A stretch of DNA of 64,000 bases from Isoetes taiwanensis (GCA_021234155.1 JAJEKV010000105.1:1958494-2022493); one strand, 5' to 3'. Shown: positions 44,401 to 55,451, counted from the first letter of the stretch. A program made the numbers and translations. Notes: generated from the sequence alone by a model not told the origin.

Positions 44401-45017
44401 TAAAAACAGAGGTCATATCTGGAAGAGCAGGTGGGACATCAGAACTGTCGGCTGCAGCCTGAACCGAGCCTCTCTTTTTTTTCCTATTTTCTGTGTATTA
44501 TCCTTGGGGATTTATGTTTTCCAATTCTCGACTCACTAGTCGAGAAGAGGAGGATGGTTTATATTTTTTTTATTGGTTATTTATTTAATTAAATTAATTA
44601 AATTATTTATAATTAATTAAATTAATTATTAATTATATTATTTTGGCTTTCCCCTCCCCCCTTTCCCACTCTCCCCTTGCCCCTTCTTCTCCCTTGCCCC
44701 CTTGCCCCTTCCTTGCCCCTTCTTCTTCTTCCCCCTTCCCTTGCCCTTTCCCCTTGCCCCTTCTTCTCCCCCCCTCCCCCCCCTCTCTCTCTCTCCCCTT
44801 CCCCTTCCCTCCCCCTTTCTCTCGATCTCACCTCGCTCAACTTTCTCAACTATTTATTTGGAAATTCTGTAAGAAAATATTATGAACCATTCCTTGTTAT
44901 ATGACGTGAAATTTTGATGTCAATATGAGTCCCATTTTCAGTCCGAGTCCCAAAATTCAAGATTTGTCCCACTTTAATTAAATACAACTTCATTGTAATA
45001 AAGTTATTATTATCAAT
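44401..45017. repeat. low-complexity block: AATTA-rich then CCCCTTGCCCCTTCTTCT-rich
   Basis: 44570-44640 is almost only A/T. 44646-44822 is a polypyrimidine tract of CCCCTTG/CCTTCTTCT units, ending in (CT)n. Pyrimidine on one strand over nearly 180 bp could form triplex DNA. Frames here are artefacts of composition. Confidence 0.85.
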
Positions 45018-45600
45018 CATATATATGTTCTTATGTTTGTCGCGCTTATCCGACCGTCCATTCGAGATCCGACGGCTCACGTGGCTTTGGGACGTATCCT
45101 ACGGCCCAGATGGCTTGGGAGTTTACATATAATCCATATAGACACGATTCTACGGTCCAGGTTGATCTGATCCTGACCGCCGGTCCGAGATCTTACGGCC
45201 CACGTGGCTTTGGGGCATATCGTATGACCCAGATGGCTTGGGAGTTAGTTTGTAGCTTATATGTAAGCGATCCTATGGTCCAGGTTGATTTGATCTTGAT
45301 CGTCGGTCCGAGATCCTACGGCTCACGTTGCTTTGGGACACATCCTACGGTGCACATGGCTTTGGGAATTATATGAATCGATCCTACGGTCCAGGTTGAT
45401 TCGATCCTGATCGTCGATCCAGGATCTTACGGCTCACGTGGCTTGACACATATTCTACAGTGCACATGGCTTTGGGAATTATATGAATCGATCCTACGGC
45501 TCATGTTGCGTAAGATCTCAACCCTTGATCGGGTCCAAGATCCTACGGCCCAAGTTGAATGCTCATCCCTTAGGAAAAGGCTTTTAAAATTTTTATGGTG

Positions 45601-45662
45601 TGTGGGGGATTCGAACCCTAGCCATTAACCCCCCAGCCCCCCATTCTAACCACTAGACCAAG
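45601..45662 (-). repeat. tRNA-like Pol III segment (copy 1)
   Basis: Minus strand: TTGGTCTAGTGGTTAGAATG (A-box-like) and GGGTTCGAATCCCCCACA (B-box-like), with a G-rich middle instead of an anticodon arm. Not a functional tRNA; it looks like a SINE head. Confidence 0.55.
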
Positions 45663-45767
45663 AATTAATTCTATAAATAATTTCTGTTTCACATATACTT
45701 AAGGATAATGTTCCCATTAAGATAAAATAGACTATAACATTCTAGCTAGTTCAAGAAGGTTCTAGGA

Positions 45768-45818
45768 TGTTCTAGAAGACTCTAGAAAGTTCTAGAATCT
45801 TCTAGAAAGTTCTAGAAC
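45768..45818. promoter_or_regulatory. heat-shock-element-like array
   Basis: TTCTAGAA starts at 45770, 45790, 45800 and 45810, with CTCTAGAA at 45780: an exact 10-base spacing. This gives nearly ten consecutive alternating nTTCn/nGAAn pentamers, the binding pattern of heat-shock factors. The pattern is seen; function is unproven, and it is embedded in a larger block of related words. Confidence 0.5.
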
Positions 45819-46445
45819 ATAAGAGAATCTAGGGGGGATGTAAGAAAATTCTTCCAGAAAGTTCCAAATTGTTCTAATAAGTTTTAGAATGTTCTAGAAT
45901 ATAGGGGAATCTACGGGAATGTAAGGAAATCTAGGGAAATACTTCCAGAAAGTTCTAGAATATATTGAAAGTCTTAGAATGTTCCAGAAAGTCTTAGAAT
46001 ATTCTAAAAAGTTCTAGAATGTAAAGGAATCCAGAAGAATCTAATAGAACATAAGAAAATCAAGAGAATCTAGGAAAATATTTACAAGCCTAAGGGAATC
46101 TCTTAAAATTTGGGGGATCTAAAAGAATCTTCATAAAATCTAAGGGAATCTAAGAAAATGTTGATGAAATCTTAGAGTATCTAAGGGAATCTTTATAGAA
46201 TCTCTTTGAATCTAAGGGCAATATGATAAAATCTAAATGAATCTAAGAGAATCTAAGGGGATGTTCATAGAATCTTGGAGAATCTAGGGAAATTTAATGG
46301 AATCTAGAGGGAATCTTATAAAATTTAGAGAAATGCTCACGAACTGGTAGAATCTTAGAGAATCTATGAATTTCACGTAGGAACATGCTAAAACTCAAAC
46401 ATGCACCGTAGAACGCATTAAATTTCTTGTGTAATTATGTGTATA

Positions 46446-47508
46446 TATTATCTGATCTATATATGTTCTTATGTTTCGAGCTTATCCGACCGTCCGTTCG
46501 AGATCCGACGGCTCACGTCGGTTTGGGATGTATCCTACGGCCCAGATGGCCAGGGAGTTTACATATAATAGGTGTACCATGGTCCTACGGTCCAGATTGA
46601 GGGGACACATCCTACGGTCCACGTGGCTTTGGGAATTATATGTAATAGATCCTACGGCTCATATTGCTTTCATATGGTGAGATCTTGAACGTTGATGGTG
46701 AGATCCTAAGGCTCATATTGAATGCTCGTTCCTTAAGGAAAGGCTTTTAAAACTTTTTATGTTATTGGGGGGATTCAAACCCTGGTCCCCAACCTCCCAA
46801 ACCCCCCACTCTAACCACTAGACCAAGCATTAATTCTATGAAGAATTTATGTTTCAAATATACTTAAGGGTAATGTTCTAATTAAGATAAAATAGACTAT
46901 AATATTCTAGGATGTTTTGAAAGTTTTAAAATATTCCAGAAAGTTGTAAAATGTTCTAGAAATTTCTAGAATGTAAGGGAATCCAGGAGAATTAAAGGGA
47001 ATATAAGGAAATCTCATAAATTGTAAGAGAATCTAGGAAAATATACAAGTCTAACGGAATCTCTTAAAATCTAATTGAATCTAAGGGAATCTTCATAATA
47101 TCTAAGGGAATTTAAGAAAATCTTGATAAATCTTAGAGTTTTTTTAAGATTTTGCAAAGAGCGACAATAGAATGTTCTAAAATGTTTCATAATAAAGGTG
47201 TACAATATAAATCTTGAAAAAAAAATATTCTAGATGCTCAGGGCAAGCACCTCAGTCTAAAAATAGAAAATATTTTAAAAATGTTGCACAGATCCAAAAT
47301 AGATTATTTTAGAAGGTTTTAAATGCTCATGGGTAAGCACCCAATCAAAATAGAAAATTCTAAGAGAACCTAGGGGAATCTTCATGAATGCTATATAATA
47401 CAAAGAATGTTGAAGAATATAGAGGAATCACAAGAGAATCTCAGTAGAATCGTTGGTCACCGAAGAACATGCTAAAAGCGAACAATGCTTGTAGGATATT
47501 AATTTTCT

Positions 47509-47510
<2 letters not shown>
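46446..47510 (+). repeat. composite repeat, copy 2
   Basis: Begins like copy 1 (TATATATGTTCTTATGTTT, then GCTTATCCGACCGTCC). It contains a second tRNA-like segment (46765-46828) and a weaker TTCTAGAA/GAATCTAAGG block, and ends like copy 1 near GAACATGCTAAAA. Confidence 0.7.
46765..46828 (-). repeat. tRNA-like Pol III segment (copy 2)
   Basis: Minus strand: TTGGTCTAGTGGTTAGAGTG and GGGTTTGAATCCCCCC. Diverged from copy 1 in the spacer. Confidence 0.5.

Positions 47511-47564
<54 letters not shown>
47510..47564. repeat. (TA)n microsatellite
   Basis: About 27 TA dinucleotides just upstream of gag. Confidence 0.95.
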
Positions 47565-47568
<4 letters not shown>

Positions 47569-47672
47569 CATTTTCTTTTGCACTCTAAATGTTTTGTTGA
47601 TGTATTTTGTTCCACAACTATATCAACAAACACATATAATGCAATAAAATAAATGAAGCTAACCGTAAGGCC

Positions 47673-48985
47673 ATGATCTACTTGTGTATGCAGCTAGAGG
47701 TCCAGGAACAGCCGAACAAGAACGGCGAGTCCATAGAGATGAACAGACGCCGGCCAGGCAGCACCCAGCAAGGAACATGTACGAAGAAATTCGGTCCCAT
47801 GACCCCCGAAGAGGAAATGACGCAGATGAGATCGGACCTTCAAGAAATAAAGGCCCTTTTGGCAGCACAAGCAAGAGTTGGCCCAGATGACAACGTCCAG
47901 TTGCGGCAAGCACCACCTCGAAAGGCGGGAAAGGATAAGAGAAAGAGCAAGGCACAGAATCCTCCGACACGAGCTCAGATTCGAACTCTGATTCCGAGGA
48001 AGAGGTGGAACAGGTGCAGGACCGTAGGGATGGCAGGCCTAAAGACACAAAGACTTTCAGACTATCAGAAGAAGGTTGACTCAGCGCTCAGTAATGTATG
48101 GAAAGCAAGAAAGTTAGAGCAATTCTCGGGAGATAACAGGTCCGGGATGGAAGCAGAGGCATGGCTAGATGAGATGAGAGAGTATGGCAATGCCTATAGC
48201 ATGAAAGACAAGGACAAAGGCAGAGTAGCTACAGCCAACCTGAAGGGAGCAGCTAGGATTTGGTGGAAGGGCTACGCCAAAGCACATGGCCTAAGCAGGG
48301 ACAGTTGCAGGTTCAAGAAGTTTGCTAAGGCATTCAAGCATCACTATGTGCCAAGGGAACATAAATGCCAGATGATGCAACAATTCCAATCGGGATTGCG
48401 CCGGGGCAACAAATCGGGCCGAGAAGTACACGGAGGAATTTATGAGGCTCAGGCTTTATGTGCCCAAGTTGAACGAAAGGCACGCAGTAGAGGGTTATAT
48501 AGAAGGGTTGAACGAAGAGATCCGAAAGCTAGTAAGAGCAATAAACCCTAAGACAAGTGTCGAGCGTAATCCAAAGGCGATAAGCTTGTGGAACGCGGGA
48601 CCTCGGAAAGCGCGTAAAACAAAGAAGATTACCGGGGATAAGGGCAAAGCAACGAGAAGTTATAGCCCTAGAGCAAATAGCCCCCGTGTCTAGCAAAGAT
48701 TCCATACAAAGTGGCAACTATGGGAAGCGGCGGAGAAGAAACATGTGTCCTTCAAGGATAAGCAGAAGGGTCAAACTACTCGGCGGCGGTCGCGGTCCTT
48801 TTGCAAGCAATGCCCAAGGAGAAGAGGCAGAGTGCATTGAGAAACAGCTTTTGCTTCAGTGCTTCCAGGCCGGCCCACAGGGGACGCAAACCGCCCTTTG
48901 TCATGAGTGCGGCATTAGCGGAGTTGGGTGGATGGGACACTCGCCGGCGGCGGCGGAGAAGCACATGGCTCGCATTCAGTGGTGA
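47673..48985 (+). pseudogene. giant Ty3 element gag
   Basis: The capsid-type core is clear: KARKLEQFSGDNRSGMEAEA, then WLDEMREYGNAYSMKDKDKG and AARIWWKGYAKAHG, the Retrotrans_gag pattern. Shifts near 48400 move it to another frame (LNERHAVEGYIEGLNEEIRK) and again near 48590. A degraded zinc-knuckle-like CHECG...GWMGH lies at about 48900-48945; its last Cys is missing. The N-terminal 120 residues are charged and unlike known domains. Confidence 0.8.
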
Positions 48986-49039
48986 GTGTCACATTTTTGC
49001 TGCCATAGATTGAAACAAGCGAAAAATCGGATCGTAATC

Positions 49040-50171
49040 TCCACAAGAGGGAAGGCCAAGACCAAGTCTTTTATAGTCCCGATAGATTCGAAGCACCCAC
49101 AACTTTGCGTCCCCAAGAATGGTTGAGATGTTGAAGCTCAAGCCATTGAAGTCAAAGCCGAGACCCATGGTGTTAGCAAGCGGGGCAGTGAGACACGCGG
49201 CAGGCAAGAGGATAAACTTTGACATCGACTTGCCAGGGATCAACATTCAAATGGGGGCAGAAGTGATGAGCATCGGGAAGTATGATTTGATCATAGGAAT
49301 GGAGTATCTTGGACCAGCAGGAGCCATCATTGATTGTGGGAAGCGGAAGGTGACCCTCACGGCGCCCAACGGCAAAATCATAGAAATTGCAGGTAAAGAA
49401 GTTGTTCATATCATGCAGTGTATGTCTAGTAAGCGGCTGCTCAAGTGCATAAAGAGCGAGCATGTAGCATATATCTTCAAGCTTCAGATCGAAGAGCCCG
49501 AGTCAGAAGAAAGCAAGGAAGATAAGGTGCTCAGCAAGTTGCCAAAGCAGATAGCTAAGTTGATCAAGGAGTTCCAAGATCTCTTCCCAGACGAGATCAA
49601 GCAGCTTCCTCCTTACAGGGGAGTTGAGTGCGAGATAGCACTCGAACCAGGTACGAAGCCGACGAGCAAAACTCCGTACAGGATGACGACGCAAGAGCTG
49701 ACCGAGTTGAAGAAGCAATTGCAGGAGTTGCTTGACCTAGGGTTCATTAGACCTAGCGTCTCACCATTTGGGGCACCCATTCTTTTTGTGAAGAAGAAGG
49801 ATGGCAGCTTGAGGATGTGCATAGATTACAGGCAGTTGAACAAGCACACCATCAAGAATAAGTATGCACTCCCCAGATCGGACGACCCGATGGATCAACT
49901 TCAAGGGGCGAAAGTTTTCTCCAAGATAGACCTGAGGTCAGGGTACCATCAGATCAGGATTAAGGAAGAAGACATCCACAAAACAACATTCAGGACCAGG
50001 TATGGGCATTACGAGTTCACCGTAATGCCGTTTGGGTTGTCAAACGCCCCAGCAACGTTCATGAGGCTTATGAACGACATCTTCAGGGAGTTCTTGGATA
50101 CTTTTGTGATAGTATTCTTTGATGATATTCTGGTGTTAACAGATCCCTGGAAGAACACGTACAACACCTAA
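49040..50171 (+). pseudogene. giant Ty3 element protease and reverse transcriptase (N-terminal part)
   Basis: The protease is eroded: the expected D-S-G-A appears as D-S-K-H in a shifted frame near 49085-49100, but the flap/C-terminal block remains ([13 protein letters not shown]). RT is open: [69 protein letters not shown] and FFDDILV, where Phe-Phe-Asp-Asp replaces the usual F/Y-x-D-D. The catalytic aspartates are present. The frame ends in a shift after DPWKNTYNT. Confidence 0.9.
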
Positions 50172-50202
50172 GGAGAGTGCTCAAGAGCTAAGGAGGCACC
50201 AG

Positions 50203-51125
50203 TTGTACGCTAAGTTGTCGAAGTGCCACTTCGCAACGGAGAGGGTGGAATACCTGGGTCATGTGATCTCGTCGGAGGGGATTTCGATGGATCCTGCCAA
50301 GATTGAAGCAGTCATACAGTGGCCGGCACCGAAGAACATCCACGAGGTCAGAAGCTTTCTCGGCCTAGCAGGGTATTACAGGAAGTTCGTGAAGAACTTT
50401 GCAAAGATAGCGGCCCCGCTAACAGATTTGACGAGGGCGGAAAAAGTAAAGGATTGGGTAGATCACTGGCAAAAGAAGGCTCAAGCAGGATTCGAGATGT
50501 TGAAGGAAGCTTTGACAACCGCCCTCGTCTTGACCCTGCCAGACCCAGAGAAGGACAAACTTGTAGCGACTAGTAAGATTGCCACAGGTGCAGTGCTAAT
50601 GCAGGAAGAGCGAGTAGTGGCTTATGATTCTCGGAAGATGAACGACGCCGAAACGCGCTACCCGACTCATGATCAAGAGTTGCTTGCAGTTGTCAGAGCA
50701 CTAAGAATTTGAGGCACTACCTGTTGGGGAGGAAGTTCCAGTTGGACACAGATCATCAGAGCCTCCAATACGTGTTCACACAACCACATCTTAACCTGAG
50801 GCAGCGAAGGTGGATGGAGTTCCTCGAAGAATATGACTTTGATATAGTTTATAAGCCGGGGAAGCTCAATGTAGTAGCAGATGCGCTTTCAAGGCATCCT
50901 CTGACAACAAGAGTGCACTGCAATGCAACTTCGACGCTCACCAGCGACTTCAGTAAGAGGATCGAAGAAACCTTGCCGACAGATGCAGACTTCAAGGAAG
51001 TGTGGGCGAGCTTGTGCAAGGAGGCAAGAACAGATAAGGAGAGGGAGACCTTCAAGAATTTTAAGAAGGAAGGTAACCTTTTGTACCATAAGAACAAGTT
51101 GTGTGTGCCAGAGTATATACCAGAA
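50203..51125 (+). pseudogene. giant Ty3 element RT connection and RNase H
   Basis: [20 protein letters not shown] and [20 protein letters not shown] are the thumb/connection of Ty3 RT. RNase H is in two frames: [21 protein letters not shown], then after a shift at 50710 LDTDHQSLQYVFTQP and KPGKLNVVADALSRHP. It continues toward the integrase N-terminus and is cut at about 51125. Confidence 0.9.
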
Positions 51126-51818
51126 TGTGAGGTAAACAGGAAGATAAACAAAAGAACATCGGGTAAATGCTCAGCTCTTCCGTAGTAAATTTTCTTGCAA
51201 CATTCATGTAAATGAATTATGCCACGTGTCATGGCACAATTGGCTTTCTATGGCGTCGCCACTGTTGACATGCCGAATGGCATGTAAAGAGCCACTCTTG
51301 TAACATGGAGACCACTAAATTGACATTCAAGTAGCGGCTCCAAAATTCCGAATCATAAAGTAAACAGAGTGGAATGTGAGGTAAAAACAACAGAATGTGA
51401 GGTAAAGGTGTCGGAATGCAAGTAAAAGAGAGGAACGTGAGGTAAATCGCCGGAACAGCACTGCATATGAACATCGCAGAGATCTGCGAGACATGCCATG
51501 AAAGAAAGTAGCCACATGGCGCAATAGGATTGGACATCAAGGCTGAATGTCAATTAAGTGGTTTTTACGTACCTAGCCACCTTATCATTTCAACACTTTC
51601 TAAAGTTTTCTAACATATATAACTCTCCTATGAAAATTCCTTTGGAATATTCTTTTTCGATGCCTCCTTCTAAAGGTGACACGTACCTTCTGAGGAAAAA
51701 ATACAGCGACAAAAAATAGGGAAAAAATCTGCTGGTTCCGGTGAGGCTGGATCGACCGCAATAGCGGCCCTGGCAGGGCATGGATCCACGTTGTGGCATT
51801 CCAATCTGCCATGCCCTA

Positions 51819-52221
51819 AGGGCCAGATTCGACTAGAGGAGTTAAGGGCCTGTCACTTTGTTGAACCCAATCCCGTGATGGCACGCCTTAACTGGCTCCT
51901 TTGCTCTGATTCCATTAACTAGTGCTGGCAATTACCAAAACGCTCGCTTTGAAGCTAAAACACTCCGGAACACTGCCACTTAACTTCCAAGCTTTGGATT
52001 TAAATGACAGGGGATGTCCCCTGGCCTTTTCAAAATAGTTAACTAGCTGCTGCCGGATTTCGGCCACGTCTTCGGCATCAATCTAACCATCACCGTAGAT
52101 CTCAAAATTTGATAACTCCAGTGCCACTTCGTGGAATCACCGAAGTTATGTGCTCAAAAATAGAGAGCGGAAATTGAGTTTTTACATGATACTTCCACTG
52201 TCGCATGTGGAATCTGGCCCT
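51819..52221. mobile_element. MITE-like element (about 400 bp)
   Basis: Ends AGGGCCAGATTC (51819-51830) and GAATCTGGCCCT (52210-52221) are perfect 12-base inverted repeats. Flanking TA on the left and AA on the right hint at a decayed TA duplication. No frame inside. Confidence 0.5.
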
Positions 52222-52629
52222 AACTCTGTAGTTGCAGCGGTACTTCCATTTGCATTCATTTCAGTGTAGTCAGCCGTGGATCAAGGCGGTGAACGCTTCA
52301 GACGGTGCAAATCATCTGGGCCGCAATCTTAGCGGCCACATTTTCTTTTGGAACATCTCCTGCGTCAAAGCTTTGAATCCTGGCAGTGGCCCTGTTCTGA
52401 TCCAAGTTGAGGCAAGCTATCGGCCTTGGTTCCACAAGCTGGACACTGCTCCGACGATTTTGTCCGACTACTTCTGCCTTGCCCGACAAGATAAAGCATG
52501 AAAATGATTTCGTACTTTGATTTATAGTTCGGCTATGCTGTTCTCCAGTCTTTGAAGCGATCTTTGGAGAAGCGCTTTCAGGTAAAATTGCAGCTAAAGC
52601 CCCTCTTTTTGTGAATTTTTTTAGAATAC

Positions 52630-52920
52630 CGTTAGTGCAGAGGATGAATCAATGCCTCTTGGGTATGTTGCTCTTGGGCTAGACAGTTCTAAAAATTTAT
52701 CTAGTGGGTACGATGATGGCAAAGAAAATGGTATTAATTATGCAAGGATAGCAGATATAAAGCCACGTTTGATTAAGACCTTGGAGAAGAGATCTTTCCA
52801 TGACTTATTTTCTACAGCATCTCGCCTACTTTGTCTAATTATGCTGCAGACATGGTGGCTACTCCAACTGTTTCTAGAGCAAGCCTTTGCATATGCAATG
52901 GGAAAATATTAGACGGTCTC
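52630..52920 (+). pseudogene. unidentified coding-like block in the insertion
   Basis: Bases 52652-52912 read SMPLGYVALGLDSSKNLSSG, then GINYARIADIKPRLIKTLEK, with coding-like composition. A shift leads to ATPTVSRASLCICNGKILDG up to 52974. It may be exon pieces of a host gene; the family is not recognised. Confidence 0.35.
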
Positions 52921-52969
52921 CATTTTTTGGAGGCAAGCAGTTGTGGCACAATTATAGCCAGGGATCAAT

Positions 52970-53161
52970 TTGAAGAATTATAAATCTATAACTAGGTCTT
53001 TCAATCGTACTATTGTGCGCTTATGTGAAATTATTAGGAGATGTGCAAACGTTATGCTCAAGCCGAGTAACAGGGGGAAAGAATTGATTGAAAGACCTGA
53101 AAAATGTCTACATGCTTTAACTTATGAATTGAGATCATACTTCTGGCTAGGAGCATCATGA
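52970..53161 (+). pseudogene. captured fragment resembling alkaline/neutral invertase (GH100)
   Basis: The 63-residue frame has SITRSFNRTIVRLCEIIRRC, then RPEKCLHALTYELRSYFWL. The tail resembles the conserved 'P.K.L..LTFELRSYFWLD' block of plant alkaline/neutral invertases, and the upstream 'R.T...I.RLC.L....' pattern also fits. Coding stops right after FWLGAS, as at an exon end. Too short to function. The motif is seen; the family call is from memory. Confidence 0.5.
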
Positions 53162-53310
53162 TTGATTATTACTCTTTGTATTTTCAAAACAATTTGTTAG
53201 CTTTGCAACCCTTCTTTGCGCAGGTGGCTGTTTACAGAAGAATGGTAAAATGATAAAATGGTAAGGTTCCTGTATTCCATGTTGCTCATTTACTGTTTTA
53301 TGAATTTATT

Positions 53311-54100
53311 CGGAATCATCAGGGGTGAGGAAGTTGATTCTCCACGACACCCACAACAGCCCAATAGCTGGCCACGCAGGTTTTATGAAGACATATTTCA
53401 AAGTGCGCAGCAGCTATTATTGGCCAGGAAATGAAGAAGCGATAGCTCGCTACATCAAGGAGTGCCAGTATTGTCGGTGAGAGCGAAGGCATAGCGGCTT
53501 AATTCGGGAGCATTTGAACCATTAAGCGGTGTCGAACGCTAAGTGGGAGGTCATCGATGGACTTCATAGCAGGGCTCCAGAGGACGATAAGAGGAAAGAT
53601 GCCTTGATGGTTGTGGCGACAAGTTGTCGAAGATGGCACACTTTGTGCCTTGCGGGACTCTGAACCACGGCCGTGGATACGGTGGCTCTCTTCACCAAGG
53701 AAATCTTCGAGCTCCATGGCATGCCGAGAGATCATCTCCGACAGACCCGAAGTTCATGGCGCCACAGGGGATCTTTTGCGACGATTCAGACGAAGCTGTC
53801 CATGAGCACGACCTATCATCCTCGAGACGGATAGGCAAATATAACGGACCAACAGAATTTTGGCGGATATGCTACTGAAACTATATGCGAACAAGCAGAG
53901 TATATGGGAAGAGTATATTCAGTTGGTGGAGTTCGCTTATAATAGCAACAAGCAGGAATCATCCCAGATGTCGCCGTTCATGATCAACTACGGCTACCAA
54001 TGTCTAACTCGGACACCGCACAATCTCGTGTCAAAAGTAGAGGTTTCAGAAGAAATGTTGGCCGACATGCGGCGGTGGTAGAAGAGTTCCGAGGATATCT
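53311..54100 (+). pseudogene. giant Ty3 element integrase (zinc-binding and core)
   Basis: The H2C2 zinc site is intact: LILHDTHNSPIAGHAGF ... KECQYC (53330-53475). The catalytic core is badly shifted: traces KDALMVVAT, FTKEIFELHGMPRDHL and DMLLKLYANKQSIWEEY, QLVEFAYNS lie in different frames. Missing bases sit mainly in C/G-rich words. It would insert the cDNA. Confidence 0.8.
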
Positions 54101-54647
54101 TCTTGCGGCAAGGAGTCGACAAAAAGAGTCGTCCGACAAGCATCGGACTTGGTCGAGAGAGTTCCAAGTTGGCGACAACGTTTGGCTCAAGATCAAAGTG
54201 AAGCGGCGAAGCCCCCGCATCGGAAATTGTAAGAAACTTGCTCCAAGGTGGGCTGGACCTTTCAGAATAGCCAAGAGAGTAGGTAACCAATCCTACAAGT
54301 TAGAGCTGCCAGCACACCTGAAAATTCATAAAGTCTTCCATGTGAGTTTGTTGAAGAAGTATACTCCAAATCCAGATGAAGTCCTGGACACTCCAACATT
54401 GTTGGAAATGACAGAAGAGCAGCTAGAGATAGTTCCAGAATTGATTCTTGATAAAGCCTTCAAGAAAACAAGGAGATCAGAGTTTCTCCAATATTTGGTT
54501 AAGTGGAAACACTTGCCGGTGGAAGACGCGACGTGGGTACTTAAGAAGGACCTAATAAAGCAGTACCCACAGTTTATGGAGCAATGGGACGGCAAGGGTC
54601 ATCTTCGAAGAAATCGGCTCAGGCATGTCGATTTGTGCTTAGATTAA
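54000..54647 (+). CDS. giant Ty3 element integrase C-terminus with chromodomain
   Basis: Open for 215 residues. FQVGDNVWLKIKVKR, LAPRWAGPFRIAKRVG and LELPAHLKIHKVFHVSLLKK form the integrase C-terminal (GPY/F-type) module. The chromodomain follows: ELILDKAFKKTRRSEFLQYL, VKWKHLPVEDATW, then a helix ending YPQFMEQW. The aromatic positions are partly changed (Phe/Tyr/Trp pattern FLQYLVKW...TW). Chromodomains of plant chromoviruses guide integration to marked chromatin. It places this element in the chromovirus lineage. Confidence 0.9.
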   Translation: MSNSDTAQSRVKSRGFRRNVGRHAAVVEEFRGYLLAARSRQKESSDKHRTWSREFQVGDNVWLKIKVKRRSPRIGNCKKLAPRWAGPFRIAKRVGNQSYKLELPAHLKIHKVFHVSLLKKYTPNPDEVLDTPTLLEMTEEQLEIVPELILDKAFKKTRRSEFLQYLVKWKHLPVEDATWVLKKDLIKQYPQFMEQWDGKGHLRRNRLRHVDLCLD

Positions 54648-55436
54648 TTTCTTGTGTAGTTAAGATTAATCTACGCATGCAGCCTATGCTAGGTATGGGT
54701 TGCATGCATTGTTACCGATGATGAGACCACTACGGTGATCTCTAGGACGTGGTATAATGTCATTGTAGGCATGACCGTGGTTTTGCTTGAATGAGTTGGA
54801 AGGTAGATTAAAAAGTCTACTTCCGTCCCACGGAAGTAGATGACCTCGAGAGATAAGAGGCCATTCGGGCATGCATTGATAGGAAAGCACCTCTAGTCAA
54901 TGCCTTCGGGAAGGCAACTAAAGGTGTAGGCATGAGTGTCATCCTAGGCATTATAGGGCGTTGTCTCCACAGCCACGATGGAAGAAGCATCCTCTTCCTA
55001 CGCCGGATTAGTCATGCATCCATTTAGTTATTAGATGGGTGGTTACCTTATAACCATAATTCTACTAATAATTAAAATGGTACTAACGTAGTGTCGACCT
55101 GCAGGCCAATAGAGCGCTCCGGAGGGCAAGGAGGTCGAGCTACGAAGGTTGCAAGGAATGAAGAGTACCTCGAAGGATAATTGTATATGAAATTGTTAAA
55201 ATTTGATAAACATAAATGTTGTGTTAAGTAAGGCTAATAAGTACCTTGTTTTAATGAAGTTACGAATTGATAAGTTATTGAATAAAGTAATGTCGTAATA
55301 ATGTTTTAAAAGTATTACCTTGAAATTCTAATAATTGTATAAGTATAATAGTAATAAATTGTATGCATCAAGTTGATTGCAGGATAAGAAGATCCCAAGG
55401 TGGGAGACCCACGATCTTTGCGGACGACATCGTTTC
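54648..55436 (+). other. 3' untranslated region of the giant Ty3 element
   Basis: About 0.8 kb between the pol stop and the purine tract. It has a dyad (AGTCTACTTCCGTCCCACGGAAGTAGATGACC region, 54813-54842), otherwise featureless, AT-rich near 55160-55370. Confidence 0.6.
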
Positions 55437-55451
55437 AAGGTGGGGGGAGAA
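55437..55451 (+). other. polypurine tract of the giant Ty3 element
   Basis: AAGGTGGGGGGAGAA followed by the LTR start TGTGCGTTCC. Confidence 0.85.

Larger units (their letters stand above)
45018..46445 (+). repeat. composite repeat, copy 1 (satellite-like + tRNA-like + TTCTAGAA block)
   Basis: Three blocks: 45040-45560 with repeated (G)ATCCTACGG(T/C)CCA and GGCTCACGTGGCTTTGGGA words; a tRNA-like segment on the minus strand (45601-45662); then 45745-46380 rich in TTCTAGAA and GAATCTAAGGGAATCT. The same order recurs in 46446-47510. Confidence 0.75.
51126..53310 (+). mobile_element. insertion in the Ty3 integrase carrying gene fragments
   Basis: Pol coding stops after CVPEYIPE (about 51125) and resumes at VRKLILHDTHNSPIAGHAGF (about 53313), so about 2.2 kb is foreign. 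It begins in a small array of GAATGTGAGGTAAA-type words (51124-51445), contains a MITE-like element (51819-52221), a coding-looking block (52630-52970) and a probable invertase fragment (52970-53160). GTGAGG occurs at both edges and could be a target duplication. The transposon type is not identified. Confidence 0.7.

Noticed and set aside
44622-44904. Gly/Arg/Glu-rich and Pro/Leu-rich frames
   Set aside because: Produced by the polypyrimidine tract; no real coding signal.
45601-46828. Two functional tRNA genes on the minus strand
   Set aside because: A- and B-box-like words are present, but there is a G/C-run in place of an anticodon arm and no closed acceptor stem; SINE-type relics are more likely.
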